Assembly: GCA_973895155.1 (NCBI GenBank)
Contig: OZ316892.1
Span: 3,906,001 to 3,970,000 of the forward strand
Reading direction: 5' to 3'
Source: Marsupella aquatica
Taxonomy: Eukaryota; Marchantiophyta
Length of the DNA: 64,000 nt
Position numbers and translations under genes: made by a program. Of this stretch, positions 25,445-37,258 are shown piece after piece. Position 1 is the stretch's first letter. Each line of letters opens with the position of its first letter. The notes under the pieces were generated by a model. The model saw only the letters and a program-made list of their open reading frames with translations. It was not told the DNA's origin and searched no databases.

Positions 25445-28400
25445 TCCTGATTTTGTAATTTCAAAAGGAATTATCTACCTCGTTAGTTCCACTAGTTCAG
25501 GTCGTGCACAGGAAACATTGGGGTCAGGGCAAGGAAGTTGGCAAGGCAAGAAAAATGTTGTGGAGGCAAGGCAACATTGTCACGGCCAAGGTCAAGGCAA
25601 GGAAGTGCCGGTTTTGCCGTTTACGGTGTTGTTGAACCCCTAAAAGAACCTAGTACCCTCTTCCCCCACCCTCCCTCCTGCAAATCTTTTCTCGTCCCCA
25701 CTCTCATGATGTTTCTGCATGTTGAGGGTGGAAGCGCCCCCCCCACCCTTTCTATGTGGCCCTTCTGCAATATTATGTAGATCATGTAGAAGGGTGTGTT
25801 GCAACTATTTTGGAGATCTTTCATCTAATTGGTTTGGTGCGACTCATCAAAGACTCCAGAGAATTTCCTTTTTCCCAGAAACTTTGCGGTGAATACTTCC
25901 CCAAACCATAGCACCTGCAGCAGCTAAACTTTCAGCTCAATCAGACTTAGGCCAAAACATCACAACTGGTATCTCAATAAGGGCGTTTTACTTTCCGCAC
26001 ACACAAAAAAAAAAACCAATCTCAATAACTTCCCATTTTGGCCTACTCTTTTAGCACAACTTAGAGTTTATACATCTCAATAGCACAAAAATGGCATGAT
26101 AGAAACCCAAAACAATCCAATCTCATCCTTCAAAATGGAAGATCAGATGACATATGCCTACCCTTTCGGCTGTCACCTGCCGCCTTCCACTCACTGTCTC
26201 CTTTCTTGAACTGACCCAATTGCATGCATTGATCTTCTGGATCCGGCAGTATAAGTTTCTTGTGCATTTTAAGGGTTCCAGATTCTTCTTTACGTGCCCT
26301 TGTAGAGAGTTCCAATGGTCTAGAAAAAGGACACTTCTTGTGCAACAGCCAGGGCTGCTTCCCATCTCAATGATTTTTTTGTAAACCAAAGGGAGAAAGA
26401 GTGAGATTGTATCCTATAGTGTTTAGAATTAGATGTATATGTGTTTCAAAGTTATTTGATTTGGCTAACTTTTCATCATGGGGCATGATAGTTATATTTA
26501 TTTGAGGACCAAGCACTATCTCATATAGCTTTGGCTAATTTTGAGCTAACCCAAATTACTTTGCTTAGTTACCCCGGTAAAAGGGAGAAGCACACTATGA
26601 ATTAAACCAAAAGACTGGTAAATTTTATATATAGACAAAAAGCGGTAAATCTCAGGAAGCCATCAAGGGTACAAGGAGAACAACCTGCCCAAGTAGGACC
26701 AAAATGAAATTTTAAAATTGGCAGAACGTGTCCATACAGAAAATAGGCGTACCTAAGCAAAACAGGGCCCACAAAACACAACGCACTCACAAAGAGGGAA
26801 TGAAAAGCAAAATGGGGCCAAAATAGCCCCTGAAATGTGATTAAAAATGAATCTAAGCTGAGAGGGAACCAAAGTATAAAGAAAAGTAGAGCAATGAAAA
26901 TGAAGTGGTCGAATCTATAAGAACACGCGTGTCGAGAGAAGACGGCACACAGCTGGTATGCTTATTATGGTGCAAGTTTTCTAATGGGCCAATGGGGTCA
27001 AGATCTACGATGCTTTTTTTTAATAAAATTTTGTTAAGGTCCATGACGACATGCGCACCGTAGCCAAAGAATTCAGGCCAGCTGGCCAGGATTGAGGAAC
27101 ATTCGGAAAGCGTTTTGATTCATAGGTTACGGCCCTCAGAGTTAGGGCCTTTGGATTGAGGCATATTTCAAGCACAACATCAGGAATTTCGTCACGTACT
27201 GTAGTGCTGAAGTACCATATTTAGGTGGTTTTTGCCTTGTACAAAACAAACTCAGATGTTAATTGAGATTTTGAAAGAAAACAAACTTTTTACAGAAAAA
27301 GGGCCGTACAAAAGAATAAACAGAAGAGGTCCCAAGTGGATAAAACCAAACACAAACCAAGTGAGCAAAATGAAACCTCTAAAACCAAGAAAAAGGAACT
27401 AAATAAAAATAAATAAATAAAAAACTCAGATGTTAATTGAGATAGTGTTAATACGCAGTGTGTGTGTGATATTCTAGTGGTTCTTCAACATCAACAAGCA
27501 AAAGGTACTAGGAAGAAAAGAAGAAAGATGAGGTAATCTGCTATAGATAACATGAGGGTTGATCCTACCAGGGTAATTTCTAAGGCTCTTTTGTTTTGGC
27601 CAGGGTGGCTAATGTGGCTTGTGAGTTGCTAGAAAATTCTTTATCTCTTTTCGTAGCCAATTTTTTATGATCCTTAGATCTCCCTCGATTTAGGGATGAC
27701 TCACAGATTTTGGTAATGGGGTCTGTGGCTTGAAACCGGGCTAATTGAAGACCGTAAATGCTAATCTTAGTCAAATGCGAGGAATAGTTTTAGTGGGCTG
27801 GAATTTGCCACTAAAAAAAGGCTGGAAGGTAGGTTTTTCCATGTTTGTAAAAAAATGCGCTAGGTAGGCTCACGTGGGGTTCTTATGTCACATGGGAATA
27901 ACGTGCTGACCTATCCAGTCATGTTTTTTAATGCATTTGGAATTTCTCATCCACAATAGTTTTTTATGGCACTCGGCCAACCCCACACACCTATACTAAG
28001 GGTGGGTCCTGTGTTGCCTCTTCAAATCAACAGGAAGTCATCTACGTATACAAATAATTATTCTGCTAACTCCAGCAAACTAAATAAGTTCGCTGGACTA
28101 ACTAAGGGCTCAAAGCCTGACCCAGACAAAAATCGATGCTGACCATGACTCTACCGAGTTCTGTAGACTGTTGACCCTGGTCAATTCCCCGGTTTGGGTC
28201 CCAGAAAATTGGGATCGGACCGTTGTCGCCAGGGACCGGACCCCACCCAAGATCCTGCGGGATCATCAGTGAATCTGAGTAACATACCTTAAATTAACTC
28301 ATGACGGAATCGTATCCGTTCATTTTCATTTCAACGGCTCAAATCAACCAACATCTCAAATATCTGCCCCTGTCTTCTGGAATCTAGAAATCGTCCACGC

Positions 28401-28867
28401 GTCCCGGGACAGCAGGCACCAGGGAAAAGAGACCCTTGACTTGGTTCAAGACTCGAGAGTAAGTTAAACAACACAGTCCTCGGTACCTGTCCTCGATCCG
28501 CGTTGAGTTAATGTTCCCCGCATTGAAGCAGCGTAAGCAGCGTAAGCACAATTCTACGGTCAAGATTTCTCCCAGAAACGAAGGGCGATACTTTGACCGT
28601 TCGATGGACAAGCAGCGTGCAGAAGATCACTGTGGGACGTTGGCCATGGGACCGCAGTTATCAAAAGAACCATAGTTGACTGAACGGAATTAATAAGTCC
28701 TAGCATTGGTGTATCCTGGACGAACGTAGTGGTTGGGTCTTTCTGCCAAAACCAGTCAAGTGGTCAGCCTCTGTGATACCGTCCAAGTGAGGTAACGTAT
28801 CAACAATTCAATGGCTACATGAAACACACAGCTACAAATGTTTCATCATCTAATCTGTCTCTTCTCT
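25445..28867. other. Gene-poor intergenic region
   Basis: No gene recognised. A short direct repeat (CTCAGATGTTAATTGAGAT) occurs at about 27252 and 27425, flanking a purine-rich 150-bp stretch. GGCAAGG-type purine runs lie at 25510-25600. Minus-strand frames at 27774-27580 and 28611-28384 are short and not recognisable. Confidence 0.5.
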
Positions 28868-28941
28868 GCAAACTAAAAAAACACCTTAAATTTCACGCAC
28901 ATATGCAAACTAAAAAAACACCTTAAATTTCACGCACATAT
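28868..28941. repeat. Perfect 37-bp tandem duplication
   Basis: Two identical, adjacent 37-bp units, 28868-28904 and 28905-28941, each beginning GCAAACTAAAAAAACACC and ending CACGCACATAT. Perfect identity suggests a recent slippage or double-strand break repair event. Confidence 0.9.
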
Positions 28942-29854
28942 CCTCCAGTTTGGTGAGAAGAGTTGGCACTTTGCTTACTCTCTTCTAAATATGGAATAGT
29001 GCAAAAGCAAAGGGTATTTATTTTACAGTTTTTAAATATATTGTCACTAAAGATGTTTGAATTTACAATATTATCACAATTTTTTGTATTTACAAAATTA
29101 CCCGTGGTTTCCGTACATAGCTCCCCTAGTTACCTTGGTGAACTTGTCATTCATATATGACACTGTGATATTTTTATAAATACAAAAAAGTAGTGGTAGT
29201 ATTGTCAATTAGAACATCTTTAGTGACAAAGTACTCAAAAGCTGATTTCTTTTATGGGTGGTTTTCTGGGCCTTGTCTAGGATGTGCCTCTTGCCATGGT
29301 TTAAGGAAGATAGCTAATATAAGGTGCTCCATAGGATCAGGGAGCATGCACATAGTACTGGTGGTTGAAGAAGAAGGAGGATTGTGTTGGGGTACTTTGG
29401 CAATGTTGAGATGATCATTCACCAACTGGAAGACCCCCCGTCAGTAGTTCTCCCACCATTGCAAAAGCAACCTTCCAATGTAATCATAGGCCATTATTTT
29501 TCTATTAACATGTTTTTAATGTTTAGACTAGGCTTGTGGGTAAAGACAAGCATTGGGGGTCTGGGTACAAGGTGCCCTTCTTGTATATGTACTGATATTT
29601 ATACTAGTACCTGAGGATGGACAAAAGTGACATTGACTCTAATTAAATAAAGACAAAATTAAAAAGAGGATGGACAGAAAACAAGGATGGGGTAAAGATC
29701 AATGGAAATAACATATAAATTCTATTGTGCAAGATTTATTTCTTCATATATGTTTACATTCAAGGAATGGGTAATTGGGCTAGTTACACTGACCGCGCAT
29801 CTAAAGCCAACAACTAGATAGTGATTTAGAATAACACTCAATGATTTAAATAAA
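28942..29854. other. Intergenic, nothing recognised
   Basis: AT-rich sequence with short open frames that match no known family. No repeat structure beyond simple A/T runs was noted. Confidence 0.45.
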
Positions 29855-31305
29855 ATAATTGGGTCCATCGTTGTATGGAGTGATAGAGTATACTTTATAT
29901 TATTTGTCAATTTTTGATGTCACTCAAAAACAAAGGGTACTCAAGGGGGTGATTACTTAATGCAGATAAAAATCACAAAAACAAACACACCGTGGGGTAA
30001 AGGAGTGAATTGTAGCGGTGGTGGCGGGTCAGCAAGTTGGAGGAGGCAACACCCCTTTAGACATAATAATTGGATCTATGATTGTATGGAGTGATATGAG
30101 TACACCTTACATTGTCACATTTAGTTATGATTACAGCAAGCTCGAGCTCAAGCAATTTATCATGGATCCCTCAAAGTGGACAATAGAGTGGCTCCGCAAA
30201 GGCTTGCCCCCTAGAGGCCATTTTTGTCTCACTTGCAGATTTAGTTACGACACTAGATGTGGACCATTAGCCCTAGATACATTTACTTTAGATGTGGACG
30301 GTCATTAGTCTATCCCTCTAGTGTGTGAGCAAATTTTCTCCCTTTTCTTTTATTATATTTTTCCCCTTACGGTTGTACTTGCTTCTTTTGCGTTTGTTCT
30401 CTTTGGAGTTCTTTTGTTTGGTCTTCATTAGGGCATCTCGAATGTTAAGAGATGCTGGCTTTTAGTCAGTCCAAGAATTTGCGGTGCAGGATGCAGACTT
30501 CAAATGTGCGGTACATCGAGTTGGCAACTGCACATTTCTACCCAGGCTTTTTCACACACGTCAGGCCAACTTGCTACGAGCCCTCTCAAAGTTCACCCCC
30601 CTTGGTTACACATGTCGAAAAACCATGTCCCACTGTAGTTTCGGCCCCACAATTTTATGCATTTAGTAGCCCAGACTACAAACAAGAAGGGCAAAGATTG
30701 GGACTCCTTATTGTACTTTGTTTGGCCACTCCCTATTGTACTTTGTTTGGCCCTTTTTGTGTTACGAGCCCTATGCCCGTGCGTTGCACAGTGCAATGAG
30801 GGCCGGCCCATAGAGAGTTGGGCCTGGGGCCGGGGGCGAGAGGCAGGGTTGAGCGCATTGGGACCAAGGGGAGGGCGAGAAAGGGCATCAAAGGTGAGGC
30901 ATTGTGAGGGCCGGCAAGGCATGGTGAGCATTGATGCCAGTATATATATATCGCGAGGGGGTCCATAATGAAGGCACGGAGGGGGGAGGCCTTGCCAGAG
31001 AGGACAAATGCTAATCAAGCAAATATGATCATATTCTAAAATATCTAACAAGCAAGTTTTGATTAGTGCTGATTCTGGATTTCATAAAGGGACTAAGGAG
31101 GCGGGATCAATTATTATAGTTGTAGATGTATGTTTCTTTCTCTCATTTTGATATTCTCATTTTGATATGCTACGCAAAAACAAATGGTATTCAAGGTAGC
31201 GATGAATTAATTCATGGCTAATAAAACTCACTAAGAAACACAGCGTGTGGAGTAGAGGAGTGAAACTGTAGCGATGGTGGCGGGTCAGCGCGTTGGAGGA
31301 GACGA
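29855..31305. repeat. Diverged local duplications upstream of the U-box gene
   Basis: A block at about 29918-30053 (CACTCAAAAACAAAGGGTACTCAAG ... GGTGGTGGCGGGTCAGCA) reappears diverged at about 31160-31305 (ACGCAAAAACAAATGGTATTC ... CGATGGTGGCGGGTCAGCG). The stretch just before it, about 29858-29905 (TTGTATGGAGTGATA), recurs at about 30066-30115. A short tandem (CTATTGTACTTTGTTTGGCC, twice) lies at 30709-30752. No gene is recognised in the interval. Confidence 0.6.
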
Positions 31306-31701
31306 CCCAGCGAGCAGATGACGAAAAGGAAGGACCGAGGCAAGACAGCTGATTGATGGATCCATCCTCGATCGATCGACTGCCGCTTCGACATAGATAG
31401 ACAAGCAGCAGACGCAGCTGTAAAATTACAAGACCGGTCTCCCGCATCTTTCGCATGTTTGCCATCCATTTCTTCAGGTCTGCAAAAGTAGCCCAGCCGG
31501 GCAGCAGCCAGCTCTGGGATCTATCTATGGCTTCCCCCAATCACTAATAGCATCTGTGCCAGACCGCCCGTCCCATGAGAAACTCGAGAAAGAGCGAAAG
31601 AAAGATAGAAAAAGCAGAGCTGCCGCATTTCTGCAGAGTCAAGTACAGTCAGTAGGACCGGAGCAGCAGTAGCAGCAGGTGGGAGGCTGTCTGTTGTGTC
31701 T

Positions 31702-31832
31702 GTGTGTGTGTATTTCTGGGTCAGTTTTGGATCGGAGATCAGCAGCTCATGTTTCATGAGCTTTGCGTGTGTGTGTATTTCTGGGTCAAGTTTTGGATCG
31801 GAGCTCAGCAGCTCATGTTTCATAAGCGTTGC
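31702..31832. repeat. 65-bp tandem duplication in U-box gene upstream region
   Basis: Units 31702-31766 and 31767-31832 differ by a few substitutions and one inserted base. Each starts with a GT microsatellite and contains TTTTGGATCGGAG and CAGCAGCTCATGTTTCAT. Confidence 0.85.
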
Positions 31833-32082
31833 AGGGCAGCAGTATCACAAGAGCGAGCTCTGAAAGTTTATCGTACAAGATTATGTCCTGATAGCGCTTG
31901 AAAGATTGTCTTCGGGGGTCTGATAGAGTGTTGACCGATGTCTCCGGTGGGCGGTGCCCAAGGATTCATTCGAGGGGCAGCGCGCAGTGAACTCTTGCAG
32001 TGAGGGAGGCATTGGAGACACCAGCGGTCACGGCAACCTTCGTGTCTGCTGCTACTTTCTGGGAGCTTTCTTGCAGGGTAGG

Positions 32083-32226
32083 ATGTTGAGGTTCGAGGTG
32101 CAGGAGAGCACTTATTCGGTCGATTTGGGCGATGACTCTTTACACTTTGTTGAGAGTCATGAAGGACTGGGCTTTTTGGATGTTAGGTCTGCGTTCCGAT
32201 CTGGCCTGTCAGCCCCGATTGTGTAA
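32083..32226 (+). CDS. Putative 47-codon upstream ORF in the U-box gene leader
   Basis: ATG at 32083, stop TAA at 32224-32226, with 262 bp between its stop and the main start codon. It is acidic (VDLGDDSLHFVESHEGLGFLD-like composition) and matches nothing I know. Whether it lies in the transcript is inferred only from its position. If transcribed it could dampen translation of the E3 ligase. Confidence 0.3.
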   Translation: MLRFEVQESTYSVDLGDDSLHFVESHEGLGFLDVRSAFRSGLSAPIV

Positions 32227-32488
32227 CACCTTTTCCTTTGTGAAGAGATGAGTGGCGGGGAAATTGTTGCCTCATGGACAGCGGGTGTTGGGTTTCGGAC
32301 TGGAAGCTCAGACAGGTTTGGTTTACTTGGCTGGAGGGGATGATGACTGCGAGGTTTGAAGGGAATGACGTGCCTCTGTAGGTTGGAGGTGAAGGTCGGG
32401 AAGGAAGGAGCAGATTAATTTGAGATAGGAAGGGACTTGAGGGGAAGGGGACGATAAGATTGGAGAAGGGAGGGAAGGAAGGAAGGCA

Positions 32489-34615
32489 ATGGGTGGTCAG
32501 GTAGAGCCTCATGTAGGCTTCAGAACACGAGTAAGGGCTAACTTCTCCAACTTCCTCCACAGCAAGTCTCCCAAGAAAGGCCAAGATGACAGCAAACTCT
32601 CGGTCCAGACCGGGAATCTTTCCAATGAAAGCTCCTTGAACTCTATCGCGTCAGAGAGTCCGGTGGAGCTCTCCCATGGGGCCTACGACAAGGGCAGTCC
32701 TGCCTTTGCATCGCTAAAGTTGCCGGATTCTGTAGAGAGTCAGCTTGGAAGTGGCAATTTGGACGACGCAGCATCACCGTTCATATGCCCTATTTCCAAG
32801 TCTCTCATGGCAGATCCAGTCGTTGTGGAGTCGGGCGTCACCTACGAGCGCCAGAACGTGCTAGCGTACTTGAAGACTGGGAACAGAAATTGTTTTAAGA
32901 CCGGGGAGCGTCTGGAGCACCTGAATCTGACGAAGAACTCTGCTTTGAAGAAGGCTATTGACGACTGGTGTGACTCTCACCAGGTTCCCAGGCCGGTGGC
33001 ACCAGATTCCGAAACTGCTCAGGGGACTGTGGATCGGATATGCGGATTGGGTAGCATAATGACGATCGCTAACCTCAGTACCGCTGGCTCCGAGATTTAT
33101 GTGTCTTCAGACACCGCATCCTCGAGCGACTCCAGTGGGGGAGGCAGCAGAAGTTTATGGGTAGAGTCTTTGAAAGCTTCACTAGCTACTGGTCCTGAGA
33201 CTACCATGCCGCGTCCCAGTGGTAGTGCTTTGAGGCCGGAGCAGATTCCTGAAGCTAGTCCAGTGAATACGTCCTCGAGCGATCTCTCCCATTCCGCTGA
33301 TTTGCAAACGTGTGGGGATAAGTCATATGAAAGACACAATCACAGCTGGAGCGGAGGCAAACCACGGCTATTCCCTGAAGTGCATGACAGCAACAGGACA
33401 GCTGCTGCTACTGACGAGGATAAGTATTGGTCAGCTGCTTCCTCTGCTCCGTATGTACACTCATCGTCGGTGGTGAACTCTCCGACTGCTCCCTCCTCCA
33501 GTGGTGGTGCTCATGAGGTTCCTTTGCCCCTGACCACTACACCTTCTGCTTTTAGTGAGCAAAGGGGTGGAAGTGGGCCACTGCCTTCCAATGTTGGTGA
33601 TCTGAACGAAGCTGTCGTCAGTGAGCTCATGCGGAAGCTGCAGCACAGACACCCCTTGGAACAGGAGCAAGCAGTGATGGAGATTCGGAGACTCACACGA
33701 GTGAGTGCACAGAATAGGGTGACTCTATGTAAACTTGAGTTTCTGGACGTTCTCTTGCCTTTGGCACAGTCTCGGTATAGCAATGTGCAAATCAACGCTG
33801 TAGCTGCGGTCATGAATATGTCTCTGGAGAAGGAGAACAAGCTGACAGTAGCTCGAGCTAGAGCTATACCCTGTCTCATTGACGTGTTGAAAAGTGGACA
33901 TTTCGAGGCTCAAGAGCATGCTGCAGGAGCCATTTTCAGCCTGGCACTCAACGATGAGAACAAGATGGCTATTGGGGTGTTGGGTGCAATCCCTCCGCTG
34001 ATTCACGTGTTGCGGACTGGAAAGCATGGGGCACGGAGGGATGCAGCCATGGCATTATACCACCTTTCGTTCGCCCAGATGAATCGTAACAAGCTGATCA
34101 GGGCAGGTGGTGTGGGAATTCTTCTAGGTATTGCCAAGGACGAGAAGAGTGATGTGGTGAGCAGGGCTTTGCTGATTTTGTGCAACATTGCTGCCACGCA
34201 AGAAGGCCGTGTGGCTCTTGCAGAGATGAATGCTGTGCAGGTGATGGTGGGTCTGCTAACGGGCGGGGACGAGTCTACTGCAGCAAGGACGACATCTCAG
34301 GAGGGTGGAGAGGATTCCAAGGTGAACTGGGTGGAAGTACGAGAACACGCAGCTGCATCACTCTTGCAGTTGTCACATCACAACTTCCGGTTCAAGTCTC
34401 AAGCCCTGCAAGCTGGTGCTCTAGATGGTCTGCAACGCCTTGCAGTGGAGGGCACACCTCGTGCACGAGAGAAAGCAGCTGCTCTTCTCACGATTCTTCG
34501 AGATGCCCCAAACGCAGACACTTCTACGGAAGTCAACGGGTCCCTGTACCGCCGGTCATATGTTCGAAATGCTAGAGGTGGTGTTGAGGATAAAGCCGAA
34601 TCTGCTCAATTCTAG
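32489..34615 (+). CDS. U-box/ARMADILLO-repeat E3 ubiquitin ligase, PUB38-41-like
   Basis: A single uninterrupted frame of 708 codons. A Ser-rich N-terminus (1-95) precedes a U-box at about 97-167 (FICPISKSLMADPVVVESG, TYERQNVLAYL, NSALKKAIDDWC). A Ser/Thr/Pro-rich linker runs to about 375, then about six ARM repeats to about 677 (MRKLQHR, NAVAAVMNMSL, PCLIDVLKSG, EAQEHAAGAIFSLAL, IGVLGAIPPLIHVL, DAAMALYHLSF, SRALLILCNIA). The order, the intronless structure and the ARM sequence match the plant PUB38/39/40/41 group. The U-box recruits a ubiquitin-charged E2 and the ARM repeats bind substrate. PUB proteins act in hormone and stress signalling, but the target here is unknown. The gene appears intact; the start was chosen as the first ATG after the purine tract. 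Confidence 0.93.
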   Translation: MGGQVEPHVGFRTRVRANFSNFLHSKSPKKGQDDSKLSVQTGNLSNESSLNSIASESPVELSHGAYDKGSPAFASLKLPDSVESQLGSGNLDDAASPFICPISKSLMADPVVVESGVTYERQNVLAYLKTGNRNCFKTGERLEHLNLTKNSALKKAIDDWCDSHQVPRPVAPDSETAQGTVDRICGLGSIMTIANLSTAGSEIYVSSDTASSSDSSGGGSRSLWVESLKASLATGPETTMPRPSGSALRPEQIPEASPVNTSSSDLSHSADLQTCGDKSYERHNHSWSGGKPRLFPEVHDSNRTAAATDEDKYWSAASSAPYVHSSSVVNSPTAPSSSGGAHEVPLPLTTTPSAFSEQRGGSGPLPSNVGDLNEAVVSELMRKLQHRHPLEQEQAVMEIRRLTRVSAQNRVTLCKLEFLDVLLPLAQSRYSNVQINAVAAVMNMSLEKENKLTVARARAIPCLIDVLKSGHFEAQEHAAGAIFSLALNDENKMAIGVLGAIPPLIHVLRTGKHGARRDAAMALYHLSFAQMNRNKLIRAGGVGILLGIAKDEKSDVVSRALLILCNIAATQEGRVALAEMNAVQVMVGLLTGGDESTAARTTSQEGGEDSKVNWVEVREHAAASLLQLSHHNFRFKSQALQAGALDGLQRLAVEGTPRAREKAAALLTILRDAPNADTSTEVNGSLYRRSYVRNARGGVEDKAESAQF

Positions 34616-35309
34616 ATGTGCTTCCCTTTTCGGTAGCTTCCTTTGGATCCACTTCTACCGCCATTGGTCTCCCGTTTATGTACAAATGCCTCAGAACTTC
34701 GATAGAAATTGGCCCTTCCTTGGCTATTTCAGGTGGAATTTGTTTGTCTACATTGTCTTCCTGCCAATCTTAGAGCCACTCTGGCGGAAATTCTTGCAGC
34801 TCTTCGGATGCGAGCGTGTACATACTTGAGAATATCCTTTTGTAATTTCAGTTCCATTTCACTGAGGTTCAGTAGAGCGACTTTAGGACGAGGTCTTCAA
34901 CAATCCTCGTGCTGCATGGACTGAATAACGAGTGGAGGTCCTGTGAAAATTTCCTCAGCTCTCTGTCCTCATTTTACAAGTTGAGGGAAGAGAATTTGTG
35001 TTTTCTAGGAAACAGAATTGTCATCAGTCGTGGATTCTCTCCTTCAAAATTGAGCTAGAAGTGCACTGATCGGGTTCACCGTTCAAGGCTTCTAATTCGA
35101 GTCTTTATTTACCTTGTTGTGGATTGGACGTTCTGTCCGGTTTCTCCCACCATGAAATTTTTAATTGACGGAGGGAGAGAGTGTAAACTGTCTATCTATT
35201 GAATGAAATGGGAATTTATATTTGTCTTGAATCTGGCAATGACAACTATGAAGTCTCTAATCTGATTGAGCTGCGGCGAAGACTTGGGTCCTAATACGAC
35301 CTACTGCCA
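34616..35309 (+). other. 3' untranslated/downstream region of the U-box gene
   Basis: T-rich sequence following the TAG at 34613-34615. AATGAAAT near 35203 is a weak polyadenylation-signal candidate. No gene is recognised. Confidence 0.4.
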
Positions 35310-36240
35310 CTAGTGACTTTTGCATCATGGCGAAAATGGCAAAACGATTCAGTGTAGGTCGTCTTGGTCGCTCTACCTCTACTGGGTACCTTGTGACACC
35401 GTTAGCACACATGATGCAACGTTTCGTAGCAATTTTATGGGATTGCATGGCTTCTGTGCTAGTCTTGCTCTCTACAAGGTACAGTTCATTTCAATCGGAA
35501 CGGGATGCAAGTTTCCGTGCTGTGTTCCCGAGAAAATCCCGTCACAGAAGTATCCATTGAGGTTGGCCCATACTGTTGTGATGAAAATTGTTTTGTGATT
35601 CGCTATTGAGTTGATCTTGTTGTCAGGTAACTCCAACTTCAATACGCAGCCAAATCGACGAAAACTTTCCAATTCAACCCTCCGATGCTTTGACTGTAGG
35701 GGAAGCTGCGCAAGGGGCCGCCAGTCATAAATTCTGAGGACGTTTCAGTTCTTTAGATGACACCTTCGATGATGAATTTGCCTCATTGGCGTCCATTCCA
35801 GTGTAACTTTGGACGATGCACTGTCCACGACAAAACTTGGATCCACCAGGTCTCACATCTTTAGTACCTTTTTCCTTGTGGAACAAAGTCTCATTGTAGA
35901 GGAGAGGAATGTGAAAAGTTGTGGTAAGTAGAGGTTTTGCTGCTGCTGCTTAGTATCCGACTAACATTGAAGTGTAGTACATTGATTTGGTGCGTCGTTC
36001 TCTATCCATCAGCTCACAACTCGAAGCTCCAAAAAGTTCGGCATGTCATCCTCCTTTTCATGTTTTGGAAACTCGCCGTTCCAAAATCTGCAACACTACA
36101 AAGTTTACACATGCAGATAACAAAGAGAGATCGGGAGCCCGAAACGAGAGATACAATTGCTCCCTCGACTTGAAGAGAACGGCCATTGATCACCACTTGG
36201 GAGCTGTAAGATGAACGTAATTCAAACCTTTTTGATCAAG
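35310..36240 (+). repeat. Dispersed ~900-bp repeat R2, copy 1 (possible pseudogene)
   Basis: Related along its whole length, in inverted orientation, to 48130-48985. Matching landmarks in order: TTGTGACACC...CACATGATG, CAGTTCATTTCAATCGGA, GAGAAAATCC, AGTATCCATTGAGGTTGGCC, TTCAACCCTCC, GATGATGAATTTGCCTCAT, GTACATTGATTTGG, CGGCATGTCATCCTCC, AACTCGCCGTTCCAAAATCT, GAGAGATCGGGAGCCC. Translated fragments are also shared (KVQFxSIG, HVILxFxFxKLAVPKSA), which hints at an ancestral gene, but frames shift and stops intervene. The family was not recognised. Confidence 0.75.
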
Positions 36241-36736
36241 AGTTCAGGTCTATTGGAGTGTTGGCAAGGAGGCTGCGAAACACTCTGACTAATCCTCTTA
36301 GGTTTTTCCTTTTTTGCAAGTGTGGGGAATTGTCAGCCAGTGATGAAGGCCAAGATGTTAGGAAGATTCATTTTCTTGAATTGTTTTATGACCTTAGATC
36401 CCCTTAGATTTAAGGGGGATGGTTAGATTCTGGCTAGGTTTGTTGCTAGGTGTGAAACTGAATTATGGGAAACAAAAGCCCTAGCAAGTTTTGGCCTAAA
36501 GTGTAGAATTGTGCCAAGAGGTTCACCACTTAGAAAAACACTGTTGGAGAACCTTTTTGGCACAATTTTTTTGTTTTGAAAGAATATCCGACCAGTATGA
36601 GTCCATGACGCAGTAAGATGCTCTCATCTAGTCCCAAGTTCCTTAGTCTCTCTTCCCAATAGTGGCAAGTTGAGTAAAGACAAGACTTGCAATGATATGT
36701 ACATGAACATACAACAAACAAATACAACAAACAAAT
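36241..36736. other. Intergenic, nothing recognised
   Basis: Between repeat R2 and the solo LTR. A short palindrome (CCCCTTA/TAAGGGG, about 36399-36416) is the only structure noted. Confidence 0.4.
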
Positions 36737-37019
36737 TGTTGACACAAAGAATTCAATGTTCAAACTCTAATGAGATTAAGTTCACGGGAACACACATAAA
36801 CTTTACTATATTCTAAATCTATTTAGTGTAACAAGTTTGTGTAACATAAATTCTCATTATCTTTCAAATGATTTCATAACAATGAGCTTAAGTTCCTACT
36901 CTACAAACACTCCTTTACTATATAGATCATTGCACGGTTAATTTAACCCAGTCTGCAACTAAGGTTAGTCTAACTATTGTTACAATCATAACTCTAGACC
37001 TAAGAGTAAATGCCTAACA
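36737..37019 (-). repeat. Degenerate solo LTR of the copia family
   Basis: Begins TGTTGACACA and ends GTAAATGCCTAACA, matching the LTR of the adjacent copia elements throughout its inner part (CGGGAACACAC, TAACAATGAGC, AACTAAGGTTAG, ACTCTAGACCTAAGAGTAAA). It is shortened to about 283 bp. Neither a primer-binding site on its right-hand side of origin nor a 5-bp target duplication is visible, so it is probably an old solo LTR. It has the same orientation as the two full elements and lies only 239 bp from the first. Confidence 0.78.
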
Positions 37020-37258
37020 TGACAGGATAGGTCATTTAAGATGCACATCTCCCCTACTTCATTAGTGCCTTCACTTATTTTTCTCTTTGTATTTTCAAGG
37101 GCATTATTGGAGACAAATGCACAATGAAGATTTGGATGATTGAAGATTCTCCTTTACTTTTACTAAAATTAGTAAATAAAAATAAAAATGTCTTAGGCCT
37201 TTAGGTGTATTTAGTTCATGTTACTAGAGCATTAGTGGCAATAATAGCCCCTCAAAAC

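Larger units (their letters stand above)
31306..32488 (+). promoter_or_regulatory. Promoter/5' leader region of the U-box gene
   Basis: No separate gene is evident. The last ~550 bp probably belong to the mRNA leader: it is G-rich on + and contains upstream ATGs at 31938 (21 codons) and 32083 (47 codons), both closed before the main start. A GGAAGGGAGG-type purine tract lies immediately before the main ATG (32460-32488). Confidence 0.45.
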
